From assembly GCF_000296695.1 (NCBI RefSeq), contig NZ_BAFK01000016.1, forward strand, positions 40,790 to 104,789: 64,000 nucleotides of DNA, written 5' to 3'. This document shows, one piece after another, positions 52,585-64,000 of this stretch. The number at the start of each line of letters is the position of its first letter. Position 1 is the stretch's first letter. This DNA comes from Rheinheimera nanhaiensis E407-8. GTDB taxonomy: Bacteria; Pseudomonadota; Gammaproteobacteria; Enterobacterales; Alteromonadaceae. Position numbers and translations under genes: made by a program. The notes under the pieces are model-generated. The model was not told where the DNA came from and did no database searches. It saw only the letters and a list, made by a program, of their open reading frames with translations.

Positions 52585-53151
52585 ATGAATAAGAATGAGT
52601 TTGATGAAAAAGTTTTACGAAGAATGAATGCTTGGGCTACGTCGAATGACTTAGTCAATGATGCTGGGACCAGACTTATTGGCCATCGTCCAGAAATTGC
52701 TCCGAAAGCATTCCTAAATGTTATTTACTCTGCATTAAGTGAAACTGATATAAGAGAATTTGAATCTAGAGTTCAGCTAAGTATTCCAAAGCAATATAGA
52801 GCTTTTCTGGGCATAGCGAATGGTCTCATTTGTTATTCAGGGAGCCTAAAGGTTTTGGGGTACATTCCTAAAGATAGGAAACATGAATCTCATGTTCACA
52901 ACTATCCTTCTGACGCATACATCCCAAACTGCTCGGCAAGACTTAAAGGACTGCGAGATAAAGATTTCATTGTTGGCTTCTATAAAGAGGATGGATCTTA
53001 CGCTTTAGTAAATGGTGAAGGATTGGTCGAACGTGTTAGCGTTAAAGGTGATGGAAAAATTATATATCAATGGGAAAATTTCGATTCGTGGCTTTCTGAG
53101 GAAATATTGAGGCTTGATGAGCTGTTCAGGTCTAAAATGTTAACGAGCTGA
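52585..53151 (+). CDS. SMI1/KNR4 (SUKH)-type immunity protein
   Basis: The ATG at 52585 follows the toxin stop by 13 bases with GAAAGAA upstream, giving 188 residues. 'ETDIREFESRVQLSIPKQYRAFL' (split over about residues 53-75), 'GIANGLICYSG' and 'KIIYQWENFDSWLSEEI' match the SUKH fold used as immunity for nuclease toxins. AT-rich codon use (many AGA, ATA, TTA) differs from neighbours. Its function is probably to protect against the adjacent tip or kin carrying the same tip. Confidence 0.82.
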   Translation: MNKNEFDEKVLRRMNAWATSNDLVNDAGTRLIGHRPEIAPKAFLNVIYSALSETDIREFESRVQLSIPKQYRAFLGIANGLICYSGSLKVLGYIPKDRKHESHVHNYPSDAYIPNCSARLKGLRDKDFIVGFYKEDGSYALVNGEGLVERVSVKGDGKIIYQWENFDSWLSEEILRLDELFRSKMLTS

Positions 53152-53172
53152 TAAATCTAACTTAGATACAAT

Positions 53173-53192
53173 GCCCCGCTTTTGCGGGGCTT
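53173..53192 (+). terminator. Intrinsic terminator after the immunity gene
   Basis: GCCCCGC and GCGGGGC form a 7-bp stem with loop TTTT, followed by TTTGTGTTTT. Confidence 0.85.
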
Positions 53193-53198
53193 TGTGTT

Positions 53199-54948
<1,750 letters not shown>

Positions 54949-54949
54949 G

Positions 54950-55750
54950 TTAAGCCTTACCACTAAGGGCTGGCAGGCCAAACAGCTGTTGGCTGTTGGC
55001 CAACAACTGCGTTGCCAGCGCTTCGGTTGTGAGCTGACGTAAGTTGGCCAGCACAGTGGCAATATGCGGCAAAAAGGCAGGCTCGTTGCGCCGGCTTGCC
55101 GGTTTTGGGCTTAAATCGCGTGGCAGTAAATAGGGCGCATCGGTTTCCAGCAGTAATCTGTCCAGCAGAATATACTGCAGTGCCTGACGCAGTGCATCAC
55201 CGCGGCGCTCATCACAGAGCCAGCCGGTAATACCGATGTGCAGGCCCAGGTCCAGATAGGCTTTTACCTGTGTCATATCGCCGGTAAAGCAGTGTGCTAC
55301 GCCGTGCTGTATTCGCTGCTCCGTTACCATGGCCAGCTGGGTGGCAAAGGCATCACGTTCATGCAGATATACCGGTTTAGCGCTCAGTTTGGCCAGTTGC
55401 AGCTGCTCGGCAAACACCTGTTGTTGCACCGGCCTTGGCGAAAAGTCGCGGTTAAAGTCCAGGCCGCACTCACCTACTGCCACGACTTTTGGCAGTGTCA
55501 GCAATTGCGTAAGTTCGCTCAGCCAGGCGCCACTGACCTGTGCTGCCTGATGTGGATGCACACCGGCCGTGCTAAAGCAGCCATTGTGCTGTTGGCAAAA
55601 GGCAATGTTTTGATGGCTTTCGGTGATATCACTGCCAATCAGCACAAGTTGTGTCACCCCGGCAGTGCGGGCGCGTTGCAATACTTGCTCACGATCGGCG
55701 TCAAACTGATTGCTAAACAGATTAACGCCGATATCACACCATAGCGGCAT
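54950..55750 (-). CDS. tatD: TatD-family metal-dependent DNase
   Basis: The ATG at 55750 gives 266 residues and the canonical opening 'LWCDIGVNLFSNQFD'; an extension upstream lacks homology. TIM-barrel metal ligands include 'AVGECGLDFNRDFS', 'VYLHERDAF', 'VAHCFTGD' and 'LLLETDAPYLLPRDL'. The enzyme acts as a 3'-5' exonuclease and is genetically linked to, but not part of, the Tat translocase. Confidence 0.95.
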   Translation of the reverse strand: MPLWCDIGVNLFSNQFDADREQVLQRARTAGVTQLVLIGSDITESHQNIAFCQQHNGCFSTAGVHPHQAAQVSGAWLSELTQLLTLPKVVAVGECGLDFNRDFSPRPVQQQVFAEQLQLAKLSAKPVYLHERDAFATQLAMVTEQRIQHGVAHCFTGDMTQVKAYLDLGLHIGITGWLCDERRGDALRQALQYILLDRLLLETDAPYLLPRDLSPKPASRRNEPAFLPHIATVLANLRQLTTEALATQLLANSQQLFGLPALSGKA

Positions 55751-55751
55751 C

Positions 55752-56279
55752 TTATTGCTCGCGTCTGATGCGAATGGTGCGGTTATTGTTGTCATTGGCG
55801 AGGAAAAAGGAATTAAGTACACCACGCTTAATCGTATGCTGCTGGCCAACGGCAATGGCGTAATAGTCGCTGCCAATCTGGCGCCAACGCTGGCCGTTGT
55901 CAAACTCTACAATCAGCTCTTTGCGTGGCGTGTAGCTAACGTTTTTCACCGTAACCCTTAAGGTTTCATCGGCATCGGCCTGCGCTTTATGTTCCAGGCC
56001 AAAACGGTCATCGCTGTTCTTTTCCGTATTAGTTGCGGCCGGCTCAGTTGTGACCGGCGTAGCTGGGGCCTGCTGTGCCCGTTCATTGGCTGGTGCCGGC
56101 AGGGTGTTACTGCCCGCTGTGGTCACTTGGGTAATGGCGATGGCGTCATAACAGCTTAAGCGGCGCAGCGCATTTTGTTCGGCCCGGCACAGTTCTACCG
56201 CCTGGTGTACAGGGATTTTACTATCAGCTGTTGCACTGACACTGAGTAAGGCGCTGCAGATTGCTAATACATATTTCAT
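55752..56279 (-). CDS. Unknown periplasmic protein encoded between tatC and tatD
   Basis: A 175-residue secreted protein (signal peptide cut near Ala-Thr-Ala/Asp). The N-terminal '[20 protein letters not shown]' has two Cys in a short helical hairpin like that of small secreted type VI-associated proteins. A Pro/Thr/Ala linker follows, then a C-terminal beta domain ('[20 protein letters not shown]', '[13 protein letters not shown]', 'TIRIRREQ'). Its start overlaps tatC by 4 bases and its stop lies one base before tatD. Function unknown; I know of no named family. Confidence 0.72.
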   Translation of the reverse strand: MKYVLAICSALLSVSATADSKIPVHQAVELCRAEQNALRRLSCYDAIAITQVTTAGSNTLPAPANERAQQAPATPVTTEPAATNTEKNSDDRFGLEHKAQADADETLRVTVKNVSYTPRKELIVEFDNGQRWRQIGSDYYAIAVGQQHTIKRGVLNSFFLANDNNNRTIRIRREQ

Positions 56280-57052
56280 CGCTGTTGTTCCTGTTCTTGT
56301 TTTGCTGGCGGTTGTTCGGAGGGCTCAGTGTTTTTCGGCTGATAAAACCGGCTTAATGATAAGCCCAGTTCAAACAATAACCACATTGGCACGGCGAGCA
56401 GCGTTTGTGATATGACATCTGGCGGGGTCAGCAGCATACCCAAAATAAAGGCGCCGACAATAATATAAGGCCGCTTCTCAGCCAGCGCTTTACGGGTGGT
56501 AACGCCGGTCCAAGTCATCAGCAAAATGGCGACCGGAATTTCAAATGACAGGCCAAAGGCAAAAAACAGCTTAAGCACAAAATCCAGGTAACTGCTGATA
56601 TCGGTGGCGACGGTAACGCCTTGCGGCGCGACACTGGTAAAAAAGCCGAAAATAATTGGAAATACAACAAAATATGCAAAGGCAATGCCGCTGTAAAACA
56701 GCAGGGTACTGCTGATCACCAAAGGTGCCATCAGGCGTTTCTCGCGGCTATACAGCGCCGGCGCAATAAACTGCCATACCTGCAGCAGCAGGTAGGGTAC
56801 GGCCAGGCAAATCGCGACAATAAAGGTAAGTTTAAACGGGGCAAAAAACGGCGCTGCCACATCGGTGGCAATCATGCTGCTGTTTTCCGGCAGCACGGCC
56901 AGCAGCGGTTGTGCCAGCAGATGGTAGATATCCTGCGCAAAGGCTGCCAGCGCAGCAAACACCAGGATCACAGCGACCACGCAGCGTAATAAGCGGCTGC
57001 GCAGTTCAATCAAATGCCCCAGTAAGCTATCAGGATTTACGTTCTGGCTCAT
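56276..57052 (-). CDS. tatC: Sec-independent protein translocase TatC
   Basis: Starts at ATG 57052 or the GTG three bases earlier; about 258 residues with six membrane helices. '[19 protein letters not shown]' is the N-terminal cytoplasmic motif binding twin-arginine signals, and '[19 protein letters not shown]' and '[19 protein letters not shown]' are conserved loops. It overlaps tatB by 23 bases. A charged Glu/Gln tail ends the protein. Confidence 0.96.
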   Translation of the reverse strand: MSQNVNPDSLLGHLIELRSRLLRCVVAVILVFAALAAFAQDIYHLLAQPLLAVLPENSSMIATDVAAPFFAPFKLTFIVAICLAVPYLLLQVWQFIAPALYSREKRLMAPLVISSTLLFYSGIAFAYFVVFPIIFGFFTSVAPQGVTVATDISSYLDFVLKLFFAFGLSFEIPVAILLMTWTGVTTRKALAEKRPYIIVGAFILGMLLTPPDVISQTLLAVPMWLLFELGLSLSRFYQPKNTEPSEQPPAKQEQEQQR

Positions 57053-57365
57053 CACTTTGCTCTTTTGCTGGCGTTGTCGGCGCTGTTAGCGACGGCGTTA
57101 CCTCGGCGGCGGCTTGTTTTAACTCAGCCAGCGCAGCTTTTTCCTGCTCGGTCAGGTTAAGCAGGCCTTTAGCTTCAGCCTCTTTTAGTTTCTGGTGCAA
57201 TTCATGCGTGCGCAAATCGTGATTCAGTTCGGCCTGCATTTGCTGACCAAACTGCTTAATGCTACGCACGGTTTTGTGCACCGAGCGAATAGCGCCGGGT
57301 AAGCGCTCAGGCCCCAGCACCAGCAGTGCCACTACGGCGATAACAACCAGCTCCCAGAAGCCCAT
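57030..57365 (-). CDS. tatB: Sec-independent protein translocase TatB
   Basis: A 111-residue protein with one N-terminal helix ('[22 protein letters not shown]') and a long amphipathic, mostly charged helix. The Glu near the start of the helix and Gly-Pro-Glu-Arg-Leu-Pro hinge identify TatB. It begins one base after tatA ends. Confidence 0.94.
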   Translation of the reverse strand: MGFWELVVIAVVALLVLGPERLPGAIRSVHKTVRSIKQFGQQMQAELNHDLRTHELHQKLKEAEAKGLLNLTEQEKAALAELKQAAAEVTPSLTAPTTPAKEQSDEPERKS

Positions 57366-57641
57366 TTACACTTTGTCTTTAGTGTTATGTTCGGTAGTGC
57401 TGTTGCTGCCGGGCGCCGCGGTATCTGTTTTGGCTTTTTCATTCAGCTGCTGCGGCGGTTGTTGTGGCTGTTGTGATGGCTCAGCGCTGTCTTCTTCCGG
57501 CGCATCTTTTATTGAATTACGAAAGCCTTTTACCGCAGAGCCGAGATCAGAGCCGATGCCACGTAATTTTTTTGTACCGAACAGCAGCACAATGATCGCC
57601 AGCACAATAAGTAATTGCCAAATACTGATATTGCCAAACAT
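57366..57641 (-). CDS. tatA: Sec-independent protein translocase TatA
   Basis: A 91-residue pore-forming component with helix '[18 protein letters not shown]', the Phe-Gly hinge, the '[19 protein letters not shown]' amphipathic helix and a variable Gln/Pro-rich tail. First gene of the tatABC set. Confidence 0.94.
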   Translation of the reverse strand: MFGNISIWQLLIVLAIIVLLFGTKKLRGIGSDLGSAVKGFRNSIKDAPEEDSAEPSQQPQQPPQQLNEKAKTDTAAPGSNSTTEHNTKDKV

Positions 57642-57711
57642 AATTTTCTCTATCCTCTGGTTGACTGCCGTGATGGCAGCGCTAGCTTATGTCGTTATTA
57701 TGACAAACGCA

Positions 57712-59355
57712 TTATCGCAATAAGGCTTTAGCGGCGAACACAACGCTAAGACCCAGCAGCGCCGCTGCGGGCCAGGGGCTGCCGAAACTGAACACTATAC
57801 TAGCACTGATCAGGCTGGCTGCAGCAAAGGTTGCTGCAACAATTTGTGCTTTTGCCTGTTGTTGCTGCTGTGCCAGCTGCTGTAGCTGGCTAAGTAACTG
57901 GCGCTGTTGTTTTGGCCCTTGCTCCAGATACTGATGCAATAAGTTTGGCATTTGTGGCAGCTTTTCTGCCCAAAATGGCAAATTTTCTTTTACCTGCCGC
58001 CACACGGCAGGCAAGCCAACCTGTTGTTTTACCCAGTTTTCCAAAAACGGTTTGGCGGTTTTCCATAAATCCAGCTGCGGATATAACTGACGACCCAGGC
58101 CTTCAATATACAGTAAGGTTTTTTGCAGCAACACCAGCTGCGGCTGCACCTGCATATCAAAGCGGCGGGCGGTGTTAAACAGGTTCAGCAGTACATGGCC
58201 AAACGAAATCTCGGCCAGCGGCTTTTGGAAAATCGGTTCACAGACAGTGCGGATGGCGCTTTCAAACTCTTCCACCTTGGTATGGGCTGGTACCCAGCCA
58301 GAATCGACATGCAGCTGCGCGACTTTTTTATAATCACGGTTAAAAAAGGCAACAAAGTTTTCTGCCAGGTAGCGCTTGTCTTCGGCGTTTAAGGTGCCAA
58401 CGATGCCACAGTCGATGCCGATATACTTCGGGTTAGCAGGGTGTTCACGCGCGACAAAAATATTGCCCGGATGCATATCAGCATGAAAAAAGCTGTCGCG
58501 AAATACCTGGGTAAAAAACACTTCTACGCCGCGTTTGGCCAGCAGCTCCATGTCGGTGCCTTGCGCTTCCAGTGCGGCAATGTCTGACACCGGTATGCCA
58601 TAAATGCGCTCCATTACCATCACATTGGTGCGGCTGTAATCGCTGTAAACAAAGGGAATATACAGCGAGTCGGAACCGTCAAAGTTACGCCTGAGCTGAA
58701 TGGCATTCGCCGCTTCACGCTGCAAATCGAGCTCATCAAGGATGGTTTTACGGTATTCCGACACCACTTCACGAGGCCTTAGGCGTTTGCCATCGGGTAA
58801 AAAGCGCGCGGCGGCATCGGCCAGCGTATCCATTAACGCCAGATCGGCCAGAATTTGCTGTTTAATATCGGGCCGGATCACTTTAATGACCACGTCGGCC
58901 AGGCTGCCATCATGCTGGCGTAAGCGGGCTGTATGTACCTGGGCAATAGAGGCAGACGCCAGTGGGGTTTGATTAAACTCGCTGAACAGCTCAGCGATGT
59001 CATTGAGCTCCAGTGCCTGTTCAATCAAGTGCTGTGCTCTGGCACCGTCAAAGGGCGGTACTTTATCCTGCAACTTGGCTAATTCATCCGCCAAATGCGG
59101 CGGAAACAGATCGCGCCGGGTCGATAGCATCTGGCCGAACTTCACCCACACCGGCCCCAGGCTTTGCAGCGCCAGACGCAGACGCACCCCCACCGGCTGC
59201 TGTGGGTGTTGGTTGCGCAGCCAAAACAGGCTACGTCTTGCCAGCCTGGCATACCAGGGCTGCCACTGCGCTGGGATCAGTTCATCCAAACCAAATTGTA
59301 ATAAGGTTTTCTGAATCTGGTAAAAACGACTGATACGCACTAAGACTCCCTGCAA
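57712..59355 (-). CDS. ubiB: Ubiquinone biosynthesis ATPase/kinase-like protein UbiB
   Basis: A 547-residue member of the ABC1/ADCK family (E. coli 546). '[19 protein letters not shown]' is the KxGQ motif, '[15 protein letters not shown]' the Ala-rich loop, '[13 protein letters not shown]' the catalytic loop and '[11 protein letters not shown]' the DFG-equivalent. Two C-terminal membrane helices anchor it. It supports the ubiquinone pathway with UbiJ and UbiE. Confidence 0.97.
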   Translation of the reverse strand: MQGVLVRISRFYQIQKTLLQFGLDELIPAQWQPWYARLARRSLFWLRNQHPQQPVGVRLRLALQSLGPVWVKFGQMLSTRRDLFPPHLADELAKLQDKVPPFDGARAQHLIEQALELNDIAELFSEFNQTPLASASIAQVHTARLRQHDGSLADVVIKVIRPDIKQQILADLALMDTLADAAARFLPDGKRLRPREVVSEYRKTILDELDLQREAANAIQLRRNFDGSDSLYIPFVYSDYSRTNVMVMERIYGIPVSDIAALEAQGTDMELLAKRGVEVFFTQVFRDSFFHADMHPGNIFVAREHPANPKYIGIDCGIVGTLNAEDKRYLAENFVAFFNRDYKKVAQLHVDSGWVPAHTKVEEFESAIRTVCEPIFQKPLAEISFGHVLLNLFNTARRFDMQVQPQLVLLQKTLLYIEGLGRQLYPQLDLWKTAKPFLENWVKQQVGLPAVWRQVKENLPFWAEKLPQMPNLLHQYLEQGPKQQRQLLSQLQQLAQQQQQAKAQIVAATFAAASLISASIVFSFGSPWPAAALLGLSVVFAAKALLR

Positions 59356-59948
59356 GCGGCAAGTTGTTGTTGCAAAACATCGGTACGGGCCGCCAGGTCG
59401 CTGACGGCGCTGCTGAACAGCGCCAGCTCGGTTTTATCCGGGCTTACCCTCAGCTCGTCCTGTAGTAGCTCGCCACCCATTTGTGCCAGCGCCCGGCTTT
59501 TTTCGGTTAAGTAGTGCTGCCATTGCAGCAGGCTCTGGCTGATTTTGTGCGCGGCACCATCGCCGACATACAGCGACAAACGTTGTTGCCAGTCCGGGTT
59601 TAGCTGCTGAAAAAAATAGCTGTATTGTTGCGCTACCTGAATGTCACCGTCAATCTGCAGCGCATCGGCTTTAATCAACCGCGTTAGCTGGCTGGGGTCG
59701 CGCAGCAGCCGCAAACTGGCCATATCGGTAACAATGGCACAATCGACGCTGTTGTCGTGTTGGTTAAACAAAATAGTATCGTGAGTGGCGCTGAGTACCA
59801 GCGTGGTTGGCCACTCTTTTAAGCGAAACGACAGTTGTTTGCCGCTAAGCCTTGCTAAACGCGGTTTGGCATCCGGGTCCATCGCAATCAGCCGGGCCAT
59901 GGCCACTTCTGCCACAGCACAGATGAACTGGGGCAACAGCGGTAACAT
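59340..59948 (-). CDS. ubiJ: Ubiquinone biosynthesis accessory factor UbiJ (SCP2 domain)
   Basis: A 202-residue protein with an N-terminal SCP2-type lipid-binding domain ('[20 protein letters not shown]', '[20 protein letters not shown]') and a helical C-terminal dimerisation tail. It binds hydrophobic intermediates in the soluble Ubi complex. Its start shares one base with the ubiE stop and its end overlaps ubiB by 16 bases. Confidence 0.94.
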   Translation of the reverse strand: MLPLLPQFICAVAEVAMARLIAMDPDAKPRLARLSGKQLSFRLKEWPTTLVLSATHDTILFNQHDNSVDCAIVTDMASLRLLRDPSQLTRLIKADALQIDGDIQVAQQYSYFFQQLNPDWQQRLSLYVGDGAAHKISQSLLQWQHYLTEKSRALAQMGGELLQDELRVSPDKTELALFSSAVSDLAARTDVLQQQLAACRES

Positions 59949-60700
59949 CAGAATTTGTACCCGCGATGCAAGGCCACAATGCCACCGGTCAGGTTGTGGT
60001 AGCTCACCTCGGCAAAACCGGCGTCCTGCATCATGGCTTTTAAGGTTTCCTGATCCGGGTGCATGCGGATAGACTCCGCCAGATACTGATAGCTTTCTTT
60101 ATCATTCGCTACCAGCTGACCCATCGCCGGCAGCAATTTAAATGAGTACAGATCATACACTTTGCTTAGCCACTCTTGCTCGGGTTTGGAAAACTCCAGT
60201 ACCAACAAGCGACCACCGGGTTTCAGTACACGAAACATCGAGCGCAGCGCGGCGTCTTTATCGGTCACATTCCGCAGGCCAAAACCAATGCTGATGATAT
60301 CAAAGCTGTTGTCGGCAAAGGGCAGTGCCTCAGCATTGGCCTGTACATACTCAATGTTGTTTACCAGGCCCAAATCGCGCAGCTTGTCGCGGCCGACATT
60401 AAGCATAGAAGCGTTAATATCGGCCAGCACCACTTTGCCTGTTGGCCCAACCCGTTTGGAGAACAGCGCGGTAATATCGCCGGTGCCGCCGGCTAAATCT
60501 AACACCTGCTGGCCGGGGCGTACGCCACTGCAGTCAATGGTGAAGCGTTTCCATAAGCGGTGAATGCCGAGCGACATTAAGTCGTTCATCACATCGTACT
60601 TGGCGGCGACAGAGTGGAACACATTGGCCACCAGTGAGACTTTCTGCTCGGCGGCAACGGTTTTGTAGCCAAAATGCGTGGTGTTTTGCTTATCGGTCAT
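59948..60700 (-). CDS. ubiE: Ubiquinone/menaquinone C-methyltransferase UbiE
   Basis: The ATG at 60700 gives 250 residues (E. coli 251). '[19 protein letters not shown]' is the SAM-binding motif I, '[15 protein letters not shown]' the N-terminal signature and '[20 protein letters not shown]' motif II. It methylates demethylmenaquinone and the C-2 position in ubiquinone synthesis. Confidence 0.97.
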   Translation of the reverse strand: MTDKQNTTHFGYKTVAAEQKVSLVANVFHSVAAKYDVMNDLMSLGIHRLWKRFTIDCSGVRPGQQVLDLAGGTGDITALFSKRVGPTGKVVLADINASMLNVGRDKLRDLGLVNNIEYVQANAEALPFADNSFDIISIGFGLRNVTDKDAALRSMFRVLKPGGRLLVLEFSKPEQEWLSKVYDLYSFKLLPAMGQLVANDKESYQYLAESIRMHPDQETLKAMMQDAGFAEVSYHNLTGGIVALHRGYKF

Positions 60701-60798
60701 GCTGCGGGCCTGTAGGCAGTTAAATGCGGCTAGTGTAAAAGATAACAGCGCACAGGCCAACTTCTGTGTTGGCTTTTCTGTGTGCTGTTGTTGTTGGC

Positions 60799-61827
60799 TT
60801 AACTTGCCAGCATGGTCTCGCTGGCCACCTGATTGCGGCCGCGCTGTTTAGCCAGCGACAGCACGGCGGCAGTGCGGCCTAAAAACTGGTACCAGTTTTC
60901 ACTGGGTTGAAACACCGATACGCCAAGCGAAATGGTAATTTTGGGCAAGGTTTTTTTGTTGCGTGATGAGACAAAACGCAGTTTTTCCACCCCGCGACGC
61001 ACCTGTTCGGCGATTTCACTGGCGCTGCGTAAATCGACGTCTGGCAGCAGAATTAAAAATTCTTCGCCGCCCGAGCGCACCGGCAAGCCGCTGCTTTGTA
61101 CATAGCTGCTGATTTTGCGCGCCACCTTCGACAGGATCACATCGCCGACGGCGCTACCGTATTCCTGATTAAAGCGCTGAAAGTGGTCCAAGTCTACCGC
61201 GATAGCGGCAATACGCCGCTCGGGTTGCTCAGTAAACCAGATATCTAACTGATTTTGCATCGCCAGCCGGTTATACAGGCCGGTAAGCGGGTCTAACAAG
61301 CGTTGCTGTTTAAGTTGCTCTAATTCCTGGCGCAGTTGCTGGCTTTGTTGATTTGCTGTCAGCAGTTGTTGCTGGATCTGTTGTTGGCTCAGCTGAAACT
61401 GCACACTGCTCTGCTGTATCTGCTGCGCGATATCGCGAAGGATAGGGTCGGCTACGGTATGTTGCTGCAGCTGCAGTACACTGCCGTCCAGTTGCTGCAG
61501 GTACTGTTCCAGTTGCTCTGCGGCAACATCGGTGTAGGCGGCGACACGGGTAGCGATGCCAGTGGCGTCTTGCAGTAACTGTTCTTGCTGCGGGCTGTGC
61601 TCGGTTAAAAAGCGGCTGTATAAGTCTGCCATAACAAAATCATCAAGTGGCGCCTGGGCGGCCAGTTTCTGCTCAATGATATGACAAAGTGCGGCATTGT
61701 GGCCGCTGATATATTCGTAACATACTGCATAGTTAACCGGATGAGCCGCAAGCCTGACGCGCTGTAAAAATACCTTAACCTGAGAGGCCTTCTCACTGGC
61801 TTGCTGTAGTGAATCCTGATACTTCAT
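60799..61827 (-). CDS. Cytoplasmic diguanylate cyclase (GGDEF) with helical N-terminus
   Basis: The ATG at 61827 gives 342 residues. The first about 165 residues are helical and Gln-rich, with '[20 protein letters not shown]' suggesting a conserved N-terminal module. The GGDEF domain has '[16 protein letters not shown]', '[18 protein letters not shown]' and the motif Gly-Gly-Glu-Glu-Phe. No RxxD inhibitory site lies before it. It makes c-di-GMP without obvious feedback control. Confidence 0.9.
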   Translation of the reverse strand: MKYQDSLQQASEKASQVKVFLQRVRLAAHPVNYAVCYEYISGHNAALCHIIEQKLAAQAPLDDFVMADLYSRFLTEHSPQQEQLLQDATGIATRVAAYTDVAAEQLEQYLQQLDGSVLQLQQHTVADPILRDIAQQIQQSSVQFQLSQQQIQQQLLTANQQSQQLRQELEQLKQQRLLDPLTGLYNRLAMQNQLDIWFTEQPERRIAAIAVDLDHFQRFNQEYGSAVGDVILSKVARKISSYVQSSGLPVRSGGEEFLILLPDVDLRSASEIAEQVRRGVEKLRFVSSRNKKTLPKITISLGVSVFQPSENWYQFLGRTAAVLSLAKQRGRNQVASETMLAS

Positions 61828-62115
61828 AAGACCACGTAAAACTCCGCTTGCTGATCCCGCTGCCAATCACAGCCGGATGATAACGTACTTCATGCCACAG
61901 CCATACTACGCGAATATTAAATACTGGCAACTGCCGCACACCGTTTGCGACGCATAAGGGGAAAATAGCGTCAGTTTGCTGCTAAAACCAGCGCTACAGC
62001 GGCCGTAGTATGGCAACTTATCCGACTAATTACCCTTGTCAGCCGTTTAACGGCCTGTTATTGGCCGGCAAAGTGGTTACAATCGATGCATTACACCCCA
62101 CGAGGATCTCGTTTT

Positions 62116-63870
62116 ATGTCTAGCCGACCTAATACTAAAGTGCTGTTGTTACTGACGTTATTACTCACTGCCTGTGCGGGTAGCCCGCAACGTGCCGATC
62201 AGCGCTTTACCGCCCTGGCAGAGCAAATATGGCAGGGCGAGCAGCGTTTACGCCAAAACGAACCCGGCCAGTTAACCGATATGTCGCCACAGGCACTGGC
62301 CCAGCGCCAGCAGCAGCGGTTAGCCTGGCAAGCCAAGCTGCAGCAGGTCGATGTTGACAGCCTGTCAGAGCAAAATCGCATTAACCATGCCATTTTGGCT
62401 TATCGTTTGGCCGACGATATTGATGAATACCGCTTTGGCGCTCATCTGATGCCGTTAACAGCAGAGTCGGGTTTTCATACTAATCTGGGCTTTTTACCCC
62501 AGCGCACCGCCTTTCGCAGTATCAGTGATTATCAGAACTATTTGCGCCAATTATCAGCGATACCCCGTTACATGAGCCAGCAAACGGACTGGATGCGCCA
62601 GGGTATCGCCCAGGGCATGACGCAGCCCAAGGCAGTACTGGCCGGCTTTGAGAACAGTATTATCTCTTACGTGGTGGCTGAGCCTGGCGACAGCGTGTTT
62701 TTTCAGCCCTTTGCTAAGCAACCGGCCTTTGTCAGCGATGCGGATTGGCAACAGCTGGTCGATGAGGCAAAACAGCAAATCCGTTTATCGGTAAACCCGG
62801 CCTATCAGGCGTTCTATCAGTTTATGCTGGACGAGTACCTGCCGGCAGCACGCGACAGCATTGCTGCTTCAGCACTGCCCAATGGCGCCGCCTATTATCA
62901 GAACCGGTTAGAGCATTACACCACTTTGCAACTGACACCGGCACAAGTGCACCAGATTGGCCTGGATGAAGTAAAGCGCATTCGTGGCGAAATGCAGCAC
63001 GTGATTGATGGTCTGGGTTTTGCGGGCAGTTTTGCTGACTTTGTGCAGTATTTACGCACTGACCCGCAGTTTTACCCCAAAACCCCCGACGAGCTGATGC
63101 GCTATGCGGCGTTTTTATCAAAAAAAGCCGATGCTCAGCTGCCAAAATTGTTTAAAACCCTGCCCCGTACGCCTTATGGTGTGGTGCCGGTACCGGCTGA
63201 GATTGCGCCTAAATACACCACCGGCCGTTATTCCGGCGCCTCTCGCGATGACCAGGCGGGCTTTTATTGGGTAAATACCTATGCGTTAAACCGGCGGCCT
63301 TTGTATGAGATGGAGGCACTGACCTTGCACGAAGCGGTGCCGGGCCATCATTTACAAATTGCGCTGGCCAGTGAGCAAGCCAGTTTGCCAGATTACCGGC
63401 GCAGCTTTTACACCTCGGCCTTTGGTGAAGGCTGGGGCCTGTATGCCGAGTATTTGGGGCTGGAGATGGGGTTTTATCAGGACCCTTACAGTAACTTTGG
63501 CCGCCTGACCTATGAAATGTGGCGCGCCGCCCGCTTAGTGGTCGACACCGGCATGCACAGCATGGGCTGGAGCCGGCAGCAGGCCATTGACTTTATGGCC
63601 GCCAATACCGCCTTGTCGATGCACAATGTGACGACGGAAATTGACCGTTACATCAGCTGGCCGGCCCAGGCGCTGTCATACAAGCTCGGTGAAATTACCA
63701 TTAAGCGGTTACGTGCAGAAGCCGAGCAGGCGCTGGGCGACCGCTTTAATGTGCGCGAGTTTCACGATCAGCTGTTAAGTAACGGCAGTTTGCCGCTGCC
63801 TATTTTAGAACAATTGGTGCGTGATTATATTGCCAGCGCTAAGCAAGCCCCGGATAATAGCCAACAGTAA
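62116..63870 (+). CDS. DUF885 family lipoprotein, putative zinc peptidase
   Basis: The ATG at 62116 opens a lipoprotein signal with the lipobox Leu-Thr-Ala-Cys (about residue 20), giving 584 residues. The zinc motif is 'LHEAVPGHHLQIALASEQ' (His-Glu-x-x-x-x-x-His-His) with a downstream Glu in 'GEGWGLYAEYLGLEMG'. DUF885 proteins are related to carboxypeptidase-like metallopeptidases but few are characterised. The 250-base stretch upstream has no gene. Confidence 0.88.
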   Translation: MSSRPNTKVLLLLTLLLTACAGSPQRADQRFTALAEQIWQGEQRLRQNEPGQLTDMSPQALAQRQQQRLAWQAKLQQVDVDSLSEQNRINHAILAYRLADDIDEYRFGAHLMPLTAESGFHTNLGFLPQRTAFRSISDYQNYLRQLSAIPRYMSQQTDWMRQGIAQGMTQPKAVLAGFENSIISYVVAEPGDSVFFQPFAKQPAFVSDADWQQLVDEAKQQIRLSVNPAYQAFYQFMLDEYLPAARDSIAASALPNGAAYYQNRLEHYTTLQLTPAQVHQIGLDEVKRIRGEMQHVIDGLGFAGSFADFVQYLRTDPQFYPKTPDELMRYAAFLSKKADAQLPKLFKTLPRTPYGVVPVPAEIAPKYTTGRYSGASRDDQAGFYWVNTYALNRRPLYEMEALTLHEAVPGHHLQIALASEQASLPDYRRSFYTSAFGEGWGLYAEYLGLEMGFYQDPYSNFGRLTYEMWRAARLVVDTGMHSMGWSRQQAIDFMAANTALSMHNVTTEIDRYISWPAQALSYKLGEITIKRLRAEAEQALGDRFNVREFHDQLLSNGSLPLPILEQLVRDYIASAKQAPDNSQQ

Positions 63871-63885
63871 GAATACCTATAACCA

Positions 63886-63905
63886 CAGCGGCCTTGTGGC
63901 CGCTG
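63886..63905. other. Perfect 8-bp hairpin after the DUF885 gene
   Basis: CAGCGGCC and GGCCGCTG pair across TTGT. No T-run follows, so termination, if any, would be Rho-dependent or weak. Confidence 0.5.
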
Positions 63906-63941
63906 CCGTAGTTAGCGACCTTGTTAGGGATATAGTGCGTT

Positions 63942-64000
63942 ATGATGTGGCTGGTGGTACTCGGGGTACTGGCCCCGGGGTTGTTGTACGTCTTGTGGCA
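63942..64000 (+). CDS. Start of a membrane protein (3' end outside window)
   Basis: An ATG-ATG pair at 63942 opens a hydrophobic 19-residue stretch (MMWLVVLGVLAPGLLYVLW) that continues past the edge. Too little is visible to identify it. Confidence 0.45.
   Translation, partial: MMWLVVLGVLAPGLLYVLW

Noticed and set aside
61867..62085. Hidden gene or RNA in the spacer before the DUF885 gene
   Set aside because: No ORF with a ribosome site and only short GC-rich complementarities; I see nothing supportable there.

Overview
The window looks like a chromosomal segment of a marine or aquatic gammaproteobacterium close to Rheinheimera/Arsukibacterium (Alteromonadales-type Chromatiaceae). This is inferred from gene order (ubiE-ubiJ-ubiB-tatABC-tatD-hemB; rho-trxA divergent from rhlB-gppA; srkA-dsbA; an MFS gene beside ssb), from a Mg-type HemB, a GlyGly-CTERM protein, and a TonB-receptor/LacI-controlled sugar locus. 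No tRNA, rRNA, insertion sequence or CRISPR array was seen. No gene-free stretch exceeds about 270 bases.

Region by region. 1-4.7 kb: the end of a glycerate-kinase-like gene, a YbiR-type transporter, an ECF sigma factor with a membrane partner, a secreted amidohydrolase, and two related small membrane proteins. 4.7-11.8 kb: a metallo-beta-lactamase-fold lipoprotein gene broken by an in-frame amber codon, a KfrA-like coiled-coil protein, topoisomerase III, a secreted cyclophilin with a GlyGly-CTERM tail, and a ParA plus ribbon-helix-helix cassette preceded by large dyads. 11.8-18.9 kb: housekeeping and unknown genes, ccoG, srkA-dsbA, a DUF817 membrane protein, a nucleotidyltransferase-like pair and an outer-membrane barrel. 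19-22.3 kb: an accessory island with a RES/Xre toxin-antitoxin pair, an HNH nuclease followed by three short palindromic repeats, a methyltransferase-like membrane protein and a HigB/HigA-like pair. 22.3-35.5 kb: uvrA and MFS-ssb, separated by a complete maltose-type phosphorylase locus (TonB receptor, LacI regulator, beta-phosphoglucomutase, GH65 phosphorylase, FucP-like permease) with three copies of one operator.

35.5-38.7 kb is a copper-export regulon (cueR, copA, copZ) with two MerR-type 19-bp-spacer promoters. 38.7-43.7 kb holds a LysR regulator and most of the lower methionine salvage pathway (mtnB, mtnC, mtnD, a YbdL-like transaminase, an omega-amidase) around a divergent promoter with Met-box-like octamers. 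43.7-51.7 kb holds a YgjP-like metalloprotein, cdd-deoA, a solute-binding-like protein, rho, trxA, rhlB and gppA. 51.7-53.2 kb is an AT-rich orphan Rhs C-terminal toxin tip with a SUKH-type immunity gene. 53.2-61.9 kb holds hemB, two diguanylate cyclases, the Tat genes and the ubiquinone genes. The window closes with a DUF885 lipoprotein and the start of another membrane protein.

The least explained signals are a pair of 92-nt structured elements (1356-1447 and 28872-28963), the dyads upstream of the ParA/RHH cassette, the palindromic triplet after the HNH gene, and the nonsense-interrupted lipoprotein with a terminator inside its signal-peptide codons.
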